DNA from: Glandiceps talaboti
Lineage: Eukaryota; Hemichordata; Enteropneusta; Spengelidae
Direction: 5' to 3'
Length of the DNA: 64,000 nucleotides
NCBI RefSeq assembly: GCF_964340395.1
Contig: NC_135551.1
Span: 9,354,379 to 9,418,378 of the forward strand
In this document: piece by piece, positions 32,669-46,801 of the stretch
How the letters are laid out: each line of letters begins with the position of its first letter
Position numbering within the stretch: position 1 is the first letter of the stretch
Position numbers and translations under genes: made by a program
Notes under the pieces: model-generated
What the model was told of the DNA's origin: nothing
What the model saw: only the letters and a program-made list of their open reading frames with translations
The model's database searches: none

Positions 32669-35600
32669 TAAAACCGCCTCGATTTCTCGATTTCTGATTT
32701 CAGTTCCCTTAGTTATACTTGTATAAAAACACAACAATTTCACCAATCAGGGATTGTATATAAAGGGATGGATATCGTGGCGGATATAAATCTTCTTAAT
32801 TTTTGTAAGTTATCGAACCAAAACGGTAATTATAAGCATTGAATTTGCATATGAACTGCTGTCAGATGTTCATAAATTCGTTCTTCTAAGCACTTGAACT
32901 TTAGCTCACATAATTCATCAAATTCATAACCAATTAGTTCTCTAATAAAGAAGTCATGCGTATTATTGCTAATCAGAAAAAAGAGAGTTGTGGGTTAAAA
33001 AGGGTATGCGTACTTTGGCTCAAATGTTCTGATTTACGAGGTTGCCAAGAGTTTTTCCCGCAGCACAAAGGCCAGGTTTACAAAACGGCATCATAGTTGA
33101 GGCACTGTCAGTGAACATGTCAAAGGTCATTACTATTTGCTTTTAACACGGCGGGTCGGCGTCACAATGGATTATGCATTAATGTCAATGTAAAAGTAAT
33201 CAGTAACATGAAACTGAAAGCAACCGTGACATCAGGGTTTCACCATCACTCAGTGTTTTTAAACTGGTATTTATTGATTCATATCATGAAAAACATTACC
33301 ATTCAGTAGTCTTCTCTCAGTCACTAACTTCTTTCAATTTAAGTTGTAATTTCCTGCTTTGCCATATCGCCAACGAAGCATCGTTTCCCCATATATCTGT
33401 CACACCTAAATAACTGACCATTTCAGCTTGTTATATACGTCTTATAACGAATTCATTTCTTATTGAATACTTGTTCAATATCAAGATGGTATGTGGTTAA
33501 TAGAAATAACTTGCTCTGTAACTGCCATGATTGTTTCTTTCCTCGCCGTTTCCTTTCTAAGAAACGAAGGAGTTGTTGAGGCTGTTTACACTCAATAGTT
33601 GCACTTACAAGTAGTTGCCCATGCATTTAAAGTTCACCATTAAAGGAGTCGTATTGTTGTGTGCTGTAATTACTAGTAATCTTCCATCTCCAACTCTATC
33701 GGTCGTCAGTGAGATTCGGAAATGTCTTTGAACATATGCGCATGAATGATCTTCTAAATGTGAACTCAGGCATTTTGCAATTTGCGTGACAGCCGTTTAC
33801 TGACTTGATATTACACGGACAATTATCTCGCTATATCGAATTGCAATTAATAGTGTACGAATATATATGTTGAAACCTAGCCAGTAAAGATACACTGGAC
33901 AATGTGAAATGTGACATAAAATAGCCTTAGTGCACCATTTTAAGACGTCGACTCCATTTTAAGACTGTGGGAATGACTTATCTCCAGTAAATGATATTCT
34001 CAAAATTGTATAGTGTCAGCAGGGAGGATATGTATAGAATAATTTGTACATTGTGTTATGTATTACTTATTTTACACAAAATACCACACACTGCTGTTGT
34101 GGAAGATGTCCACATCTATATACCTTTGATGCGTTAAGATGGCGAACATTGTATCTATTATTTCATCATCGGAACTGGTGACAGGACTCTTTAAATCCAC
34201 GTGCATGTGACTGATGATATTTCCTTTACGGCGAAACTATTTTATGGACCAATCTGTATGAAAAGTGTTTCCATCTGTAAAGGAACCCATTTACAAAGCT
34301 CTTTTGTAGTTGAAAGTAACTAATAGTGTCTTAGGTCATCTTGTTTCCGTTCGGAAATACCTTTTTTTCTTGAAAATGTGGGATAATGCTATGTTTGTTA
34401 TTATGAATATTGTATATGATTGCCTCAAACCTTCTATTCCTCGATTTGAAAGAGGCTCGATTCATGTTAACTCCTGCGAGAAAGGGTCGTTTACTTTCGA
34501 AAGTCCTGAAACATTAACCACCTTACGTAAGATCCATTTCCTCTTTAGATGGGTAGTCTGGAAGATAGATCTTTTGCCTCTAGCTTCGTGTAAAGATTCC
34601 ACATTTTGTACGTAGACACATTGCCTGTGTATGAATAAAATAGTGTATTAACAGATATATGTATCATATCACCGTACACAGGGAGTTTAGAGCAAGGGAA
34701 GTTTGTCTCATCAGTCGAAACAGATCGTGTATTATCAAATATTTATAGAAAACCTGTCAGGTTATTTTCTTCATGCTCCCAGGGACATGAGAAATATTCA
34801 ACTCGATAATCCATAATGGATACGAAGTAATTCTCTGTATCGTATTAGTTTTCTGTTATAGACATATTACATACAGATATATTTAGCTTATTTATAAATT
34901 TTACATTTGTAAACAAATTACGAATGATATTTCTGTGTAGGGAAGTATAGCGACGTATTCGTTCTAAGATCAGACCCGTGAAAGCCATTCTTCATATATA
35001 TATATATTAGATTAAAGTATGCTCTTGTGGTTTCCCTGCTTCTACATGATTGTTGCACCTGTATATAGCCATATGCTTTCTCCGTCTGAATGGAAAAAAA
35101 TAATTTGGGCAGATTTCAGAGAAAAAAAAGTTTGTGGAATTGCCCCCAGAAAAGTGGTTTTACGAGCTGTCAGGTGTTATTAGATCATGTCGGGCTACAT
35201 GCATGGTAATCAAAGCATACAGGCATTTTAGTGTCACAGTAACGCATTCGTAAAGAAGGATCACATTTCATTTTAAATATTTGTACTCATTATTTGGTTA
35301 TTTGCAACCATTATATCCATTGTGCTTAGAACATTTGTGCTGACGGTTTGTAGTGGCTATTGACAATAGCAAAATAAGCTCGCCAAAATGTATTTATATG
35401 TACTCATACTGTATTACCATGGTAACCTTATGCAATCACCTATTGATGTATTCCAGTAACCATTTTAATATCCCTGGCTCGTTGTGTATGAATGTGACTT
35501 ACTTTGCCAATCTTAGAGATCATAATCCACTCATTTTGTACCGTATCTATTTTTCGACTCCTTGTTGATTATGGCATTGGCTTCGCCATTTTTGTGAAAG

Positions 35601-36640
35601 AAAACTAGGGTATGTATATATATTGTATGCCTGTCTTATACCATACGGTAATTTCCTGCCTGATAGGTATGATGTCCAGTCTATCGAAGTTCCGTGTACA
35701 TATGATGAATAGTGTGGAATAACATTTTGTTATTTTCTCACTATCTATGTGTATTGGCAATGCGCTGGTCTTTCATTTCCATTCCATCGATAATTTATGT
35801 TGATAGATTATAAATTTAATGTAGTAGAAATATAGTTCAGGAGACCAAGAAATGGCTTACCAAATAGCAAACAAAAATGTGTCTATATCTCTTAACAATT
35901 TGTCACTAATTCTTGTAATTAACTTGATCAAATTACTTTAGGATAATTATGTATATCGCTGTTACTCTTATCCTTATCAATATTCATTGATTATTTGCCT
36001 GATTATGTACGTTTTATATAATATTTTAACTATTGATATAATCACGGATATGATAACCAATATATTTTTAATTTCAATTCCTTAACTTAAAGTCTTTCTT
36101 TTTATATGTTTATTCTATCTCTTGATACAACCAAATATAGAGATATTATAGATATTATTACAGATAATCTTCACTAATTGCTAATGTGTTTGTTTTACTT
36201 ACAACCTGAATTTACCGCATTTCTTGTCCGAATATTTAAACTCTTCCTCCATCACAATTCTTAGTTTGCCATTTCAGTCACACGTTCACAAATATTAATT
36301 AATATTCCTACTCACATGTGATCGAAAAATCCTATACCCTTTAGGAAATATTTGAAGCAATACTTAGAGCAGTACGTGTGATTAAATGTAAACTCCATGC
36401 GGTGTATACTTTTCGTTTGCTATACACAATATTCATGTACCAAATCAACTGTAGGTGTGTACATTTATTCAGTGATGTATTACATTCCCATTAATTAATG
36501 AACCTTGATATCTAAGAGGGTTTCCTGACACATCAATAAAGACTGTCCTGGACAAAGAATTGATGTGTTGAATATTTCCATCCTGGATAAGGAACCAGAC
36601 TGGTTTGTTAGGGGAATCAAAGACGCCATTTATATCAGAA
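32669..36640. other. Gene-free stretch
   Basis: About 4 kb of AT-rich DNA with frames up to 101 codons (34310-34615, plus). None is recognisable. Confidence 0.45.
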
Positions 36641-36705
36641 CATGAGAACCAATACTGAATAGAGACGCGTGCCGATGCACTTTACCGCTGAGCTGTCTGG
36701 GACAA
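36641..36705 (-). repeat. tRNA-like SINE head (weak)
   Basis: On the minus strand ACAGCTCAGCGGTAAAGTGC is a convincing A-box region (36676-36697), followed at a tRNA-like distance by TTGGTTCTCATGTTC, a poor B box. It is too degenerate to be a functional tRNA. Confidence 0.35.
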
Positions 36706-38978
36706 TATTCTGAAGTAAACAACGCGTGACTTCACATACCTGAAGATGATCCGAGGACTATGGTTGAAAGCAAGTATTTTGATGCAGTACAATGTTTTTT
36801 TAATTTATTTGTAAGTATTCACCTGCACAGACAAGTCTTCATCTTAACAAACCTCTTATTGCTATCATTCATAATGTTCCACTTTGAGAGTCTGGTATGA
36901 CCAGAACCAAACAGTTTCCTGGCTCCCAAAATTTACCCTTCACTGCTTTAGTTGTAATTCCCTTTATTTGAACATGGATTGTAATGATTTGTATTTGAGT
37001 GAATGCACCGTTTATTATATCACTTCGCTCAGGAATGAACCAATGGTACACTAAAGAAAACCAGTTGAAAGTTAAAATGAAAAATGAGTAAGAACTATGC
37101 TATACTGATTACAGTATGTGTCAGGATGGCGTTTAGAAGGTCATTCCGTCATCAACGTGGATATAAATCTGTAAATATTAGAGAAACTAGTTGTCTGTCT
37201 GCGTGGTGCGTGACATAAAATTATCAAATCATTGTCCTTTATCTGTCGTTCCTTGCAATTTTACCAAACATGTATAATGCACCGAACATTACGAAACTAT
37301 GAACATAAACACGACTAATACCATAATGGATAAATACATTTACCACTCGGACACATTTACAAGAAATTTAGGAAAATCTACCTATGGCGTCAGGACAAAA
37401 GTAAATAAATAAATAAATAAATAAACTATTATTGTGGAAACATCCTATTTTCCAGCTATTCTGCACCAAGTAACATTTATTTAAAAAAACAACAACCCCA
37501 AAACCAGTGTGGGCTGATAATCCATAACACAATACTGACCATACAATAGAGAAAGTACTAACTGATCAGGACCCACCCCCTCCTCCCACACAACTAATAT
37601 CTTATATTGATCATATTGTATGTCTCTACATTCATCTCTTGTATACTTCATTATAAACCAACCAGCGATAAATGTGATTACTAAAAGTAACATTACTAAA
37701 AGTAACATATCTTTTATTTTCCCTCATGTGGATAGACCTAATTAAGGTCATATTTAAGAAATATTGACTTGCGCAAGGCACAACGACTCCTGACATTTTC
37801 CCTTCAGCGGAGAGATTCAAAATGTGCTTTGATGATTTCATGAGCTGTAATAATAACTCACCAAACCGCAATGACACTATTTTTATGCCTTCGTCTCCTA
37901 GGTTTTACGACGAGCAGTAATTCTAAGGTGTCGTTTATGTGCCGAGTCATTTAAAGAACGATAACAACCCTTTCACAAGAAACAGTTTATTTATACTCAC
38001 GTCCCACACCGCGTAAGTAATTATTTTACCGCAGGATGTCTTGTTTCATTTAAAAGTCCATAATCGCAGTTCGTAAAACTATAACCTTCGTTTCCCAAAA
38101 TGTTGCCGATAACAAGTTGGCCCTTAGTATGTACCGGTAATTATTAACACAACTGAACTAAGGTTCAGCCGTGCCACTAGCCTTGTTAAAGTGTATTCGT
38201 ATTCGTATGCACGCTTTTCATGTCTCTCTGTCTCGAAACAAAGAGCATGTCACTTTATTGCAATAACACTTGGAATTAGGTTACCTTTGATGTCTATTCG
38301 TTACATTATTTAAATCCCAAAAGGATCACGTTATACACGTAGGTATATCAGATGTTTGTCAAAGGAAACTTCACTAGTCCAAAAACGGAAAAAAAATTCA
38401 CATGACATCAACATTTTGAGGCTCGGATGGAAAGTTCACGAAATATGGCGTGTTTCTTGACATAAAAATTATGAGTAATGTGTGTCCCAAGATAAACTTG
38501 AAAAGCGCCTAACAAATTAGTTTTGATATTTGCGAAAAATGTTCCCCGAGGTGTTTAGAGGTACATACAAGTGCATGATAAGCAATCATGACAGCATCCT
38601 AAGTTTATCCTTTGGATTTCTTTGAAATAAAAAAAAAACAGGGAAAGATTGTGGTAATCGAGCGTCATGCCCTAAAATTATAGCTAAATCCTTGGCGACC
38701 ATGACCACGACATTAGCAACCATACTACTGAAGTGTAGTGTGATTATGGATAGATCGGAATAAGTATGTTAAAACAGAAACATTTGCGAGGGTATTGTAT
38801 TGTCATGCCATAAAAGAATATCGCAATTTAGTACAGTAATCCCATTTAACCATGACTACGCCCGTAATAACAACTAGCGATGGTGTCTTGGACCAAATTA
38901 AGTAACAATTGAGTGGTAAGTTCTATAATATATTCTTTATAATTATACTAATGTAAGCAGCAACTCTGATAAGGGTAC
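36706..38978. other. Gene-free stretch with a short (AAAT)n
   Basis: (AAAT)n at 37401-37424. No coding region is supportable. Confidence 0.5.
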
Positions 38979-39046
38979 TGTATGTATGTATGTATGTATG
39001 TATGTATGCATGTATGTCTATCTGTCTGTCTGTGTGTCTGTGTTTG

Positions 39047-39124
<78 letters not shown>
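38979..39124 (+). repeat. Compound microsatellite (TATG)n(TCTG)n(CT)n
   Basis: TATG units, then TCTG units, then about 37 CT units from 39051. Confidence 0.96.
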
Positions 39125-39129
<5 letters not shown>

Positions 39130-39183
39130 TGAACGTTGATTTCACAGCCAATACAAATAATATTCATTACTTATCAAACTAGA

Positions 39184-39520
39184 ATGACTATGGACTTACA
39201 TTTAGACAGCACAATAAAACAAGACACTGACAATAGCAAAACAACGTATACAAGTATACAATATATCATAATGTGAACACAATCAACATCAAAAGCCAGA
39301 TGAATTAAGGAAGATTCAAGCACAAAATATTTATTTGTGTTCAGTGAGATAAGATGTAATATTTCATGTGTGCGCGTGCTATCAGTACCTGTATTTTGTT
39401 TGTTTAATTCATAATAACAAAAACGTTGTAGTGAGACGTAAAAAAAAACATCGCGCCCTAATTAAAATGCTAGTGTTTTTTGTGGTTTGGTAGTACTACT
39501 TGCAAAAATGTAACAAACAA
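39184..39520 (+). repeat. Dispersed repeat family, copy A
   Basis: Shares with the 54.3-kb copy, in the same order: TGACTAT..GA, ATTTAGACAGCAC, CCAGATGAA..AAGGAAGA, TTTATTTGTGTTCAGTGAGA, ATGTGTGCGCGTGCTATC and CCTAATT..TTTGGTAGTA. No coding content is recognised. The order of landmarks implies a common mobile element. Confidence 0.6.
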
Positions 39521-39889
39521 AATATTCACAGGTCATATGTGGTTGAAACTTGATTTGAATTTCTATGGCTTATATGGTTCTTGTTGCACATAATTGGCGC
39601 TCCGAAACAGCTGCTTGTGTTGATACGAAAGATAAATGTCTACTGTAATTTGATCAGGTAATATGGCATAAACATATTTTTTGCACGTTGTATATATTTT
39701 GTAAGGTTAATGAAAAGTCAAATGTAATATTTCTATTTATGTACTGTTGGTGAATTTTAAGACCATAACATGTTCGGGGGTCATCTGTGAATTTGCATAT
39801 TACTACCAATATTAAGAGTGTCGAGTTTTAATGAGGTGGTTTTTTGCCCTTCTCATTCAACGTCGACATACATAATACAGACTGTCGAC

Positions 39890-40150
39890 ATGAACGCATA
39901 TACAAATGATACATTTGATGTCACTGTGAACACAACTACAAATCAAATTCATTTCTTGTATGAGAACATAGGAAAATTCAATTACAAAACCTTTATGTGT
40001 GTTCAGTGATAACATGACAGATTTTGAGTGTGTGCGCTATCAGCGTCTTTATTTTGTTTTATGTATTTAGTAAAATAAACACATTGTGTATGACGTAAAA
40101 AATGTACCGCCTAATTATTATTATTATCATCATCATTATTATTATTACAA
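39890..40150 (+). repeat. Dispersed repeat family, copy B with (ATT)n tail
   Basis: GTGTTCAGTGATAACATGAC and GTGTGTGCGCTATCAGCGTC and CGCCTAATT match copies A and C. It ends in (ATT)n(ATC)n(ATT)n, suggesting a retroposed element with a trinucleotide tail. Confidence 0.55.
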
Positions 40151-43127
40151 TTATTTTCTCACTTAAGTTTTGAAGTATCAGTGAGACGTTTCAATTAAGC
40201 TATTTGGATGTAGACGTTTAAAAATTAATGTAATTTTTATGCATACACGTCTTGCGATATGTTTTTTTTTTAAAAAGAAGAAGACATATTTTAAAGCGGC
40301 CATATGAATGAGGCTTGGGTGTTTATTTTGGATTTTTAATTCATAAAACAATTTATCATGGCTCCTACTTGAATCAATCGATGTGAAATAACAATGACCA
40401 ATTCTGTGTTTGTCACTCAATACATTGCAAAAAGCTATATGAAATGTGTAATAAGTTTTATTATGGTATGTACAACAATACAGCTTTTACACACTTATTT
40501 ATGTTTTGCAATTTATTGAGTTACAAGGAAGGACATTGATTTTTGAAGTAGGGAACCATGATTAATTGTTTTATGAATTAAGAATCCCAAATAAATACCC
40601 AATTCTCATCCATATAGCCACTTTAACATAAGTACTGACCAACGTCCAATTCACAATGTTAAAATGCTTAATTTATCATGACGAACAAACGTCAATCGTT
40701 ATGAGACTCATATTTTGATGAAAACTTTCGTTCTTTTTTACGTCATTCTACAATAGATTCTTCATGCAATATAATTTTAGCTTTATTTCTCCTGTTTCTC
40801 ATCCCAATGGTGGTAAGAAGCACCCCGTAACATTTAAGCAAATATCTCAATCCTTTTGTCACTGACAAACGTACACGTTGGCGAGATGTAGATGCGTGGC
40901 AAAAATGTATCTTGCTGTGCTATTTACACGAAGATATTGTGAGAAGATCCTTGTTGACTTTCGCTTTAAATGTCAACCTTCTGTAAGTTAAGACCCCCTG
41001 TGATCATAAATAAGTATTCGCTGATAAATGTTGGTAAAATCTTGAGTGTTGCCACTGGCAATGTTTTTTCTCAACGCTATCGATGACAATGACGAGGGGA
41101 TTATATGTCATACATTGCATGAGTTGTGGCGATAATTAATACAGGTTCTACTAGTATGCGATGACAGATTTTGTGACCTTGTACAGGTTTTATCTAGAAC
41201 TACCTTTACCGTCATTGGTGGACAGGAGACAACCCTTGGCATGAAAAATAAGTCAGATATTGTCTACTGCAGTGCGTTTTTATGAACTCCTCGTGAGATT
41301 GCTATGCAAAGTGGATGTCGACAAACGCACGCACATACGGATGGACGGACGCCGGTATCATGTAGCCCCTCCGGGTGTCGACTACTGAGGATGAAAATCA
41401 CAAACCCCATGAATTTCTCAGGATAATCCGGAAAAGATACATTGGAACGAAATAATGGATCGGAAATATGCAACTTTATGACCTTTACTGAAAGGAATAG
41501 GAATTATCAGAACAATGATATAAGAGGGGTCAAATTATGGTTCAAACAAGCAAAAACTTCAAATGTCTTGCCCTTCTAACAGTTGGTTTATCTGTCAGGT
41601 ATTCTTTGCACTGCTATCACGTTGCTTTCCCAATTATGCCATTGTGAACGGAGTACATTAAGTCTTCATTTTAGTCAACAGGGGTCAAGGAAAATGCAAT
41701 AAATTAAATGAAAAACGCACGCAGTTTTTCTTTCAAATTGTGTCCACATGTGGTACAGTAAAAGTAATCTAGTGGAACACAAGTCATGGACACTCCACGT
41801 CTTTTCACAACTAGAGACGGTAGTGTTTTAATACTAAATCCACATAGAGTTCTTCCACACTCATGAAAATGACATATAAGTGGGACGCAAATAGAAATTC
41901 CATTTTTAAAACATCCGGGATGTACAATATGTTATACAGTATTTAACACTACAAGAACAATATATTATGCTATAACATGTATGCATTCAATTTCTTTCTG
42001 ACAATAGTGTTATTGTACTTGTCATGTACAAATTGACTCGTCCATCCTTCAACCGATACAGAACAAAAGAAGGTAATATACACATCTATTCGTTGCTAGA
42101 ATCGACACCTTCGTCGTGATAGTCATTACAAACCACGTACATACTGACATACGGCTGCTATGTTCCATTGATGCATTAACCGGTTGTGGTATATTTTAAT
42201 ACTTACTATCCCTTTCCTAATCTACCTGCATTGTTGTAATGACATTAATATAGAAGTGATTCACTAACCATTCCGTGCAATCAATCAATCACGCCATCTT
42301 TCCTTTATCATCCTAACGTGTTTAATGCATTATTTAGAGTTGCAACAAACATTGTAAGTGTTTTTTTTTCAGTACACTATTTCTGCACTTTCCGATATGC
42401 TGTCAAGGTCATGTCAGTAATGTGTAAACAGTTTGAACTGCATATCCGTTCATGACATGCCTGAAGGTAAAGACTAATTGATTAGTGCAACACTCTACTT
42501 GGCGACTCTTTTTGCTCTATTCCTTGTATTTCTGAACGGAAATGCATTTCTCTGTACCCCAGGATGGAGTACTGCTGTATCATCAAAACTCATTGTCAAT
42601 TCTAGTATAGAAAGACTGTCAAATAACTGGGAATCCGTGTAAACTGAAAAGCGTCCTTTCCCTGCTAGATAAAGTAGTTGTCATGCTTGATAAAATATCA
42701 TTGGGGAAATGTTCCTACTTTAAAAGAAAATGTTCAAAATAAACGGAGCATGATTTCTTGAATGTTGCTATGGAAACCATTTTCAACCGAATGTGAAGTG
42801 ACTATATTATTGTCAATTTTTTCACCATACCAGCATCGGCAATCCACATATAAGTGTATCCAGAGGCACATTTTTTTTCAATTACCAGTGCATATTAAAG
42901 TATTACATATTTCATGCGCTAGCGGTGATCATTTCCCGGTCAAGGATTCTGGTATTTGAGTATAGTAAACAAGTGTATTGTTAGATCTGACTTCAACATC
43001 GTTTAGTATTTAAAACATCATAAGCAATGAAGGTTATTATATCGCCCACGACTTTTCGTATGGGGTACATTTGCTGTTAATCTTAATTACGACTTTCCAA
43101 GTGACATAGATCGTGACACAATGACAA

Positions 43128-43131
<4 letters not shown>
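40151..43131. other. Gene-free stretch
   Basis: No supportable gene or repeat. Confidence 0.45.

Positions 43132-43181
<50 letters not shown>
43128..43181 (+). repeat. C run and (CT)n microsatellite
   Basis: About nine C followed by more than 20 CT units. Confidence 0.95.
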
Positions 43182-43183
<2 letters not shown>

Positions 43184-43295
43184 ACTTCATTGTAGATTCT
43201 TAACGCATTACTTATTGATGAAGTGGTACCAAGATGTTTGTTTATCACGCACATATTGAAATATGATAGATAACCAGGTATATAAAAATAATAGT

Positions 43296-43298
<3 letters not shown>

Positions 43299-43363
<65 letters not shown>
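43299..43363. repeat. (TA)n microsatellite
   Basis: About 32 TA units. Confidence 0.96.
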
Positions 43364-43365
<2 letters not shown>

Positions 43366-44869
43366 CTGGGTACTAATTTTGGAAAATCTGGAAATTCTGT
43401 TCTTTTATTTCTTTAATGCTAATAGAATACAGAGAAGAGTAGAGCATATAGTTCAACTGTATGATACATTGTGTTCAATTGTATCATACATGATAGTTCG
43501 ACTATGATAAAATTGTTAGTTTTTATTCCGATGTATGTAAATGTATGCGTGTACCCTAAAACAAACCTCTGCACCATGGGCTGCTAAGTCAACTTTGTAA
43601 TATTAATATTCCACAGGCAAAAGCAGTTTAAAATTGAATGTCAACAGTGTGTTCGAATTTCTTGCTAGTCAAATGAGTGGTACACAACTTGTCATAAAAA
43701 TCGTAATCTCACAGTCATATATACAACAGTCCCTGTACTCGTGTCCTGTATTGCACGTAAGAAGAATAGTATCACCTTGGCAGTGAGTACAGGCAACTGA
43801 AATTATAATTTGGGAGGCTGATTCAATATTAGGTCTAAGAAAAAAAAACTAGTTTGGTTCGGTTACCGTACCCCATCTGTTTTTTTCACGCCGGCCCTAA
43901 ACCTTTTTTTTACGTATTCGAGAAAAGAATCATAAAATGGCGAAAATTGTGAAGTCTCGCAAGAACTAGTAGATGCAGCGGAAACTGATAAAAAACTTAA
44001 AATGACAATAATAAACTTTTCTTCCAGTCTGTAGGGGTTGTAATCTGATGGGAAGAAACCAATAACACATAGACGATATGGAAAACAACGGAAAACATAA
44101 CTACCTGAACTAGACACTCACATATGAAAACGGTACATGAACAATGAAATAACAAATCTACACATCTATTCTAAAAATTGAGCGTAATCGGAACCACGCA
44201 ATTTTGTTTGTTCGGCCTTAAAATTTCATTTATATACGTGTAATGCACTCTACTTTACTCAGTTCTTTTTCTATCTACAAGGCAAAACGTTTTAGTGTCA
44301 TTTTAACTGGAACATAAGAAAATGTATATATATGCGGTAAGAGTCACAGATTATCTTTAAATTCCTGCGCATAAGTGTTGATTGTCGTGCTTTATATGTG
44401 TTGTGGTTTATCTGTGTCATGGCATGGTTTATCTAAAAACAAACATTATGATAAAAAACTGTGTTTCTCATGATAACGATTACCATTTCACTGTGTCTGT
44501 TAACCCAATGTATTATCACGACCCTGTTCGTTCGTTTGTTGAGCAATAAACTGCTGCACGTCAGTACGACACCCTGTACACGCTTGCTGAATTCCATCAC
44601 AAAAAAGCCGTAACAAATCCCTGTTTAGCGAAAATATAATTGGTAATTCATTGTTCAAATCGCCCCTGTCGATGTTTCCTTCACTGTAAGCACTGACATT
44701 TACATGTCAAAGGTTGTCAAAGGTTGAAAAACTGGTCTCATTTAACACTATTCGTAATCTGTCACAAGTAAATTTGATTTTACAAATCACATTTCTATGC
44801 GTAGTGCCCGATAGTAATTGTCCGGTTAATAGGCTCACCTGAGTATTGGTTATAATCATGTTTAACTAG
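43364..44869. other. Gene-free stretch
   Basis: No supportable gene. An 84-codon minus frame at 43863-44117 lacks recognisable motifs. Confidence 0.45.
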
Positions 44870-45513
44870 GGAACCTTCGGTATATAAGGGAGCCTTCATT
44901 ATTTACGTGTACAATGGGAGGTGAAGGGTTCGGTGACATTTTACAAATGGGTCCTCGGGCGGGAGCACTTTTTAGAAAATATGATTAGAGGAGGGTCACA
45001 TTTTACTTTGACTCATTGTATCATAACTACTGCTACCGGTGTACACTAATATCATAGCCGTGAAATATCCGCTGCTGCCAATCATCATGCAATGAATCAG
45101 TTGCTAGTTGTGATGGATGTGATGTGATGTGATGGGATGGAGTAGGTATCTTAGAATTGAAAGGAGAAGAGTGCTGTAAGATATTGGGGATAATGTGGTG
45201 GAGCAGGGATGGTGAACTTGGTCCTAACAATGTTGATAGTGTACCCATCTAGTCTTGTGGTTGTTCTGGCCTTCTCCCATGCCAATTAGATCCAATGAAG
45301 GGAATTAACTGATGCAGTGCTCTCAAACCTGTGGCCATAGACATGTCTAGCATTTCATGCTTATGAAATGTTTAAATTGGGGAGGGGGGGGGGTTATGCA
45401 TTAGAGAAAGCAAATTGGAAAGAGGGTTTAACATTAAAACAGAAAAGGGGGAGGGTCACAGTTTACGCATCGCATCGGGTTTGATTCCCCCTCCTGTAAT
45501 TACAGAAGGTTCC
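44870..45513. mobile_element. Non-autonomous inverted-repeat element (~644 bp)
   Basis: The left end GGAACCTTCGGTATATAAGG and the reverse complement of the right end, GGAACCTTCTGTAATTACAG, match at the first nine bases and at most of the next dozen. The interior carries two direct copies of GGAGGGTCACA(T/G)TTTAC (near 44990 and 45452) and no coding frame of note. A pentamer block GATGT/GATGG lies at 45116-45140. Target duplications are not obvious. Confidence 0.5.
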
Positions 45514-45720
45514 GTATGATATGCCAAATGTAGATTTTAGCAAGTGCTAAACGGGCTGTGTTCGAACAAAATCACTCCAAATCAACTCCGAAGCAAAGAG
45601 TGTGTGTACATATTCATTATTCCTGACTCTTCAAAAAACTGATTTTGAAATAAGTATGTTAATTTGCGGTTAAAAATAATTATCATTTAGCATTCAAATA
45701 TTTCATTTCCCTTTTCCATA

Positions 45721-45841
45721 TCTTGTCTTGTCTTGTCTTGTCTGGTCAGGTCTGGTCTTGCCTGTGCTTGGCTTGGCTTGGCTGGGTTTACGTTGTCTTG
45801 TCTTGTCTTGTCTTATCTTGTCTTGTCTTATCTTGTCAGGG
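45721..45841 (+). repeat. (TCTTG)n pentanucleotide array
   Basis: TCTTG units with TCTGG, GCTTG and TCTTA variants. Confidence 0.93.
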
Positions 45842-46724
45842 GTCTTGTAAGGTCCTGTCTTTTGATTCGTTTTTCTTGGTAATGGTGAATTGTATAGCTC
45901 GAGGCAACTTTACAGCCCTTATGACACTATTTCAATGTCGGTGTTATTACATTATATTATTTGCTGTTTTTTATTCAATTCCACACGGTTTAAGGTGCCT
46001 TATCGACCTTTTCATTTTGGATCTGATAATATTCCTGAAATTCTAAATGTATGGATGATGGAATTCGTGCTATTTGTTGGGAAACACGCATCAAATAAAC
46101 CAGTTGTCAACATCTTGAAGTAAACTTCAGGGTAATATGCCACTGTCTCATCTTTCTAGGTGTAAGACTTCACACTTAACTGTTGTCACACAGCTTTTAT
46201 CATATTAAACCACGTGTAGTAAACTGTAATAGGCAATCCAGTTGAATCACACTTTGTACTGTACGCGTGAATATTTCAAAAAGGTACATTTTCATCAGAA
46301 TATTCCAGAGCTGTAATGTTATATATAAAAACATATATATATACATGTAAATATACACACACCACTTGAAAATTTTCAGATAAAAGGAATTTCATAACAT
46401 TATTCTGTGTTATCATCAGTCAATATTAAATTATTCTTCAAGTGAATTTGATTCTATCTTACCGAGCTTTCAAGTTAATCATATTTATACAGGATGTCGC
46501 TTTAAGCCGAATCAACATGATCAAATTCATAAAATATGTACATTCACATACATATGGACAGAATATTGGTTGGCTATGACGTCATAAATTAAACCAAGTG
46601 GTAAAAATGACGTCTGAATAGAATAACATTTGTATCTATATCTAAAAGTGTTTATACCATATAACTATTTACAGATGAAAAACACCTAAATAAACCATGA
46701 ATGAACTTAAATTGTGAAAAGAAA
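45842..46724. other. Gene-free stretch
   Basis: No supportable gene. Confidence 0.45.
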
Positions 46725-46801
46725 AGTAACACGTCTAGGATTTGAACCCAGTTGTTGTTGTTTAGTTAGGAGACATGCTCTTTATCAGTTGAACACTAAA
46801 T
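46725..46801 (-). repeat. tRNA-like SINE head or tRNA pseudogene
   Basis: The minus strand has TTCAACTGATAAAGAGCATG (A box and D arm) and, about 30 bases on, GGGTTCAAATCC (good B box and T arm). The anticodon arm does not pair well and the acceptor arms do not match, so it is not a functional tRNA. Confidence 0.5.

Noticed and set aside
46725-46801. Functional tRNA gene
   Set aside because: A and B boxes are good, but the anticodon stem and acceptor stem do not pair properly. A SINE head or pseudogene is more likely.
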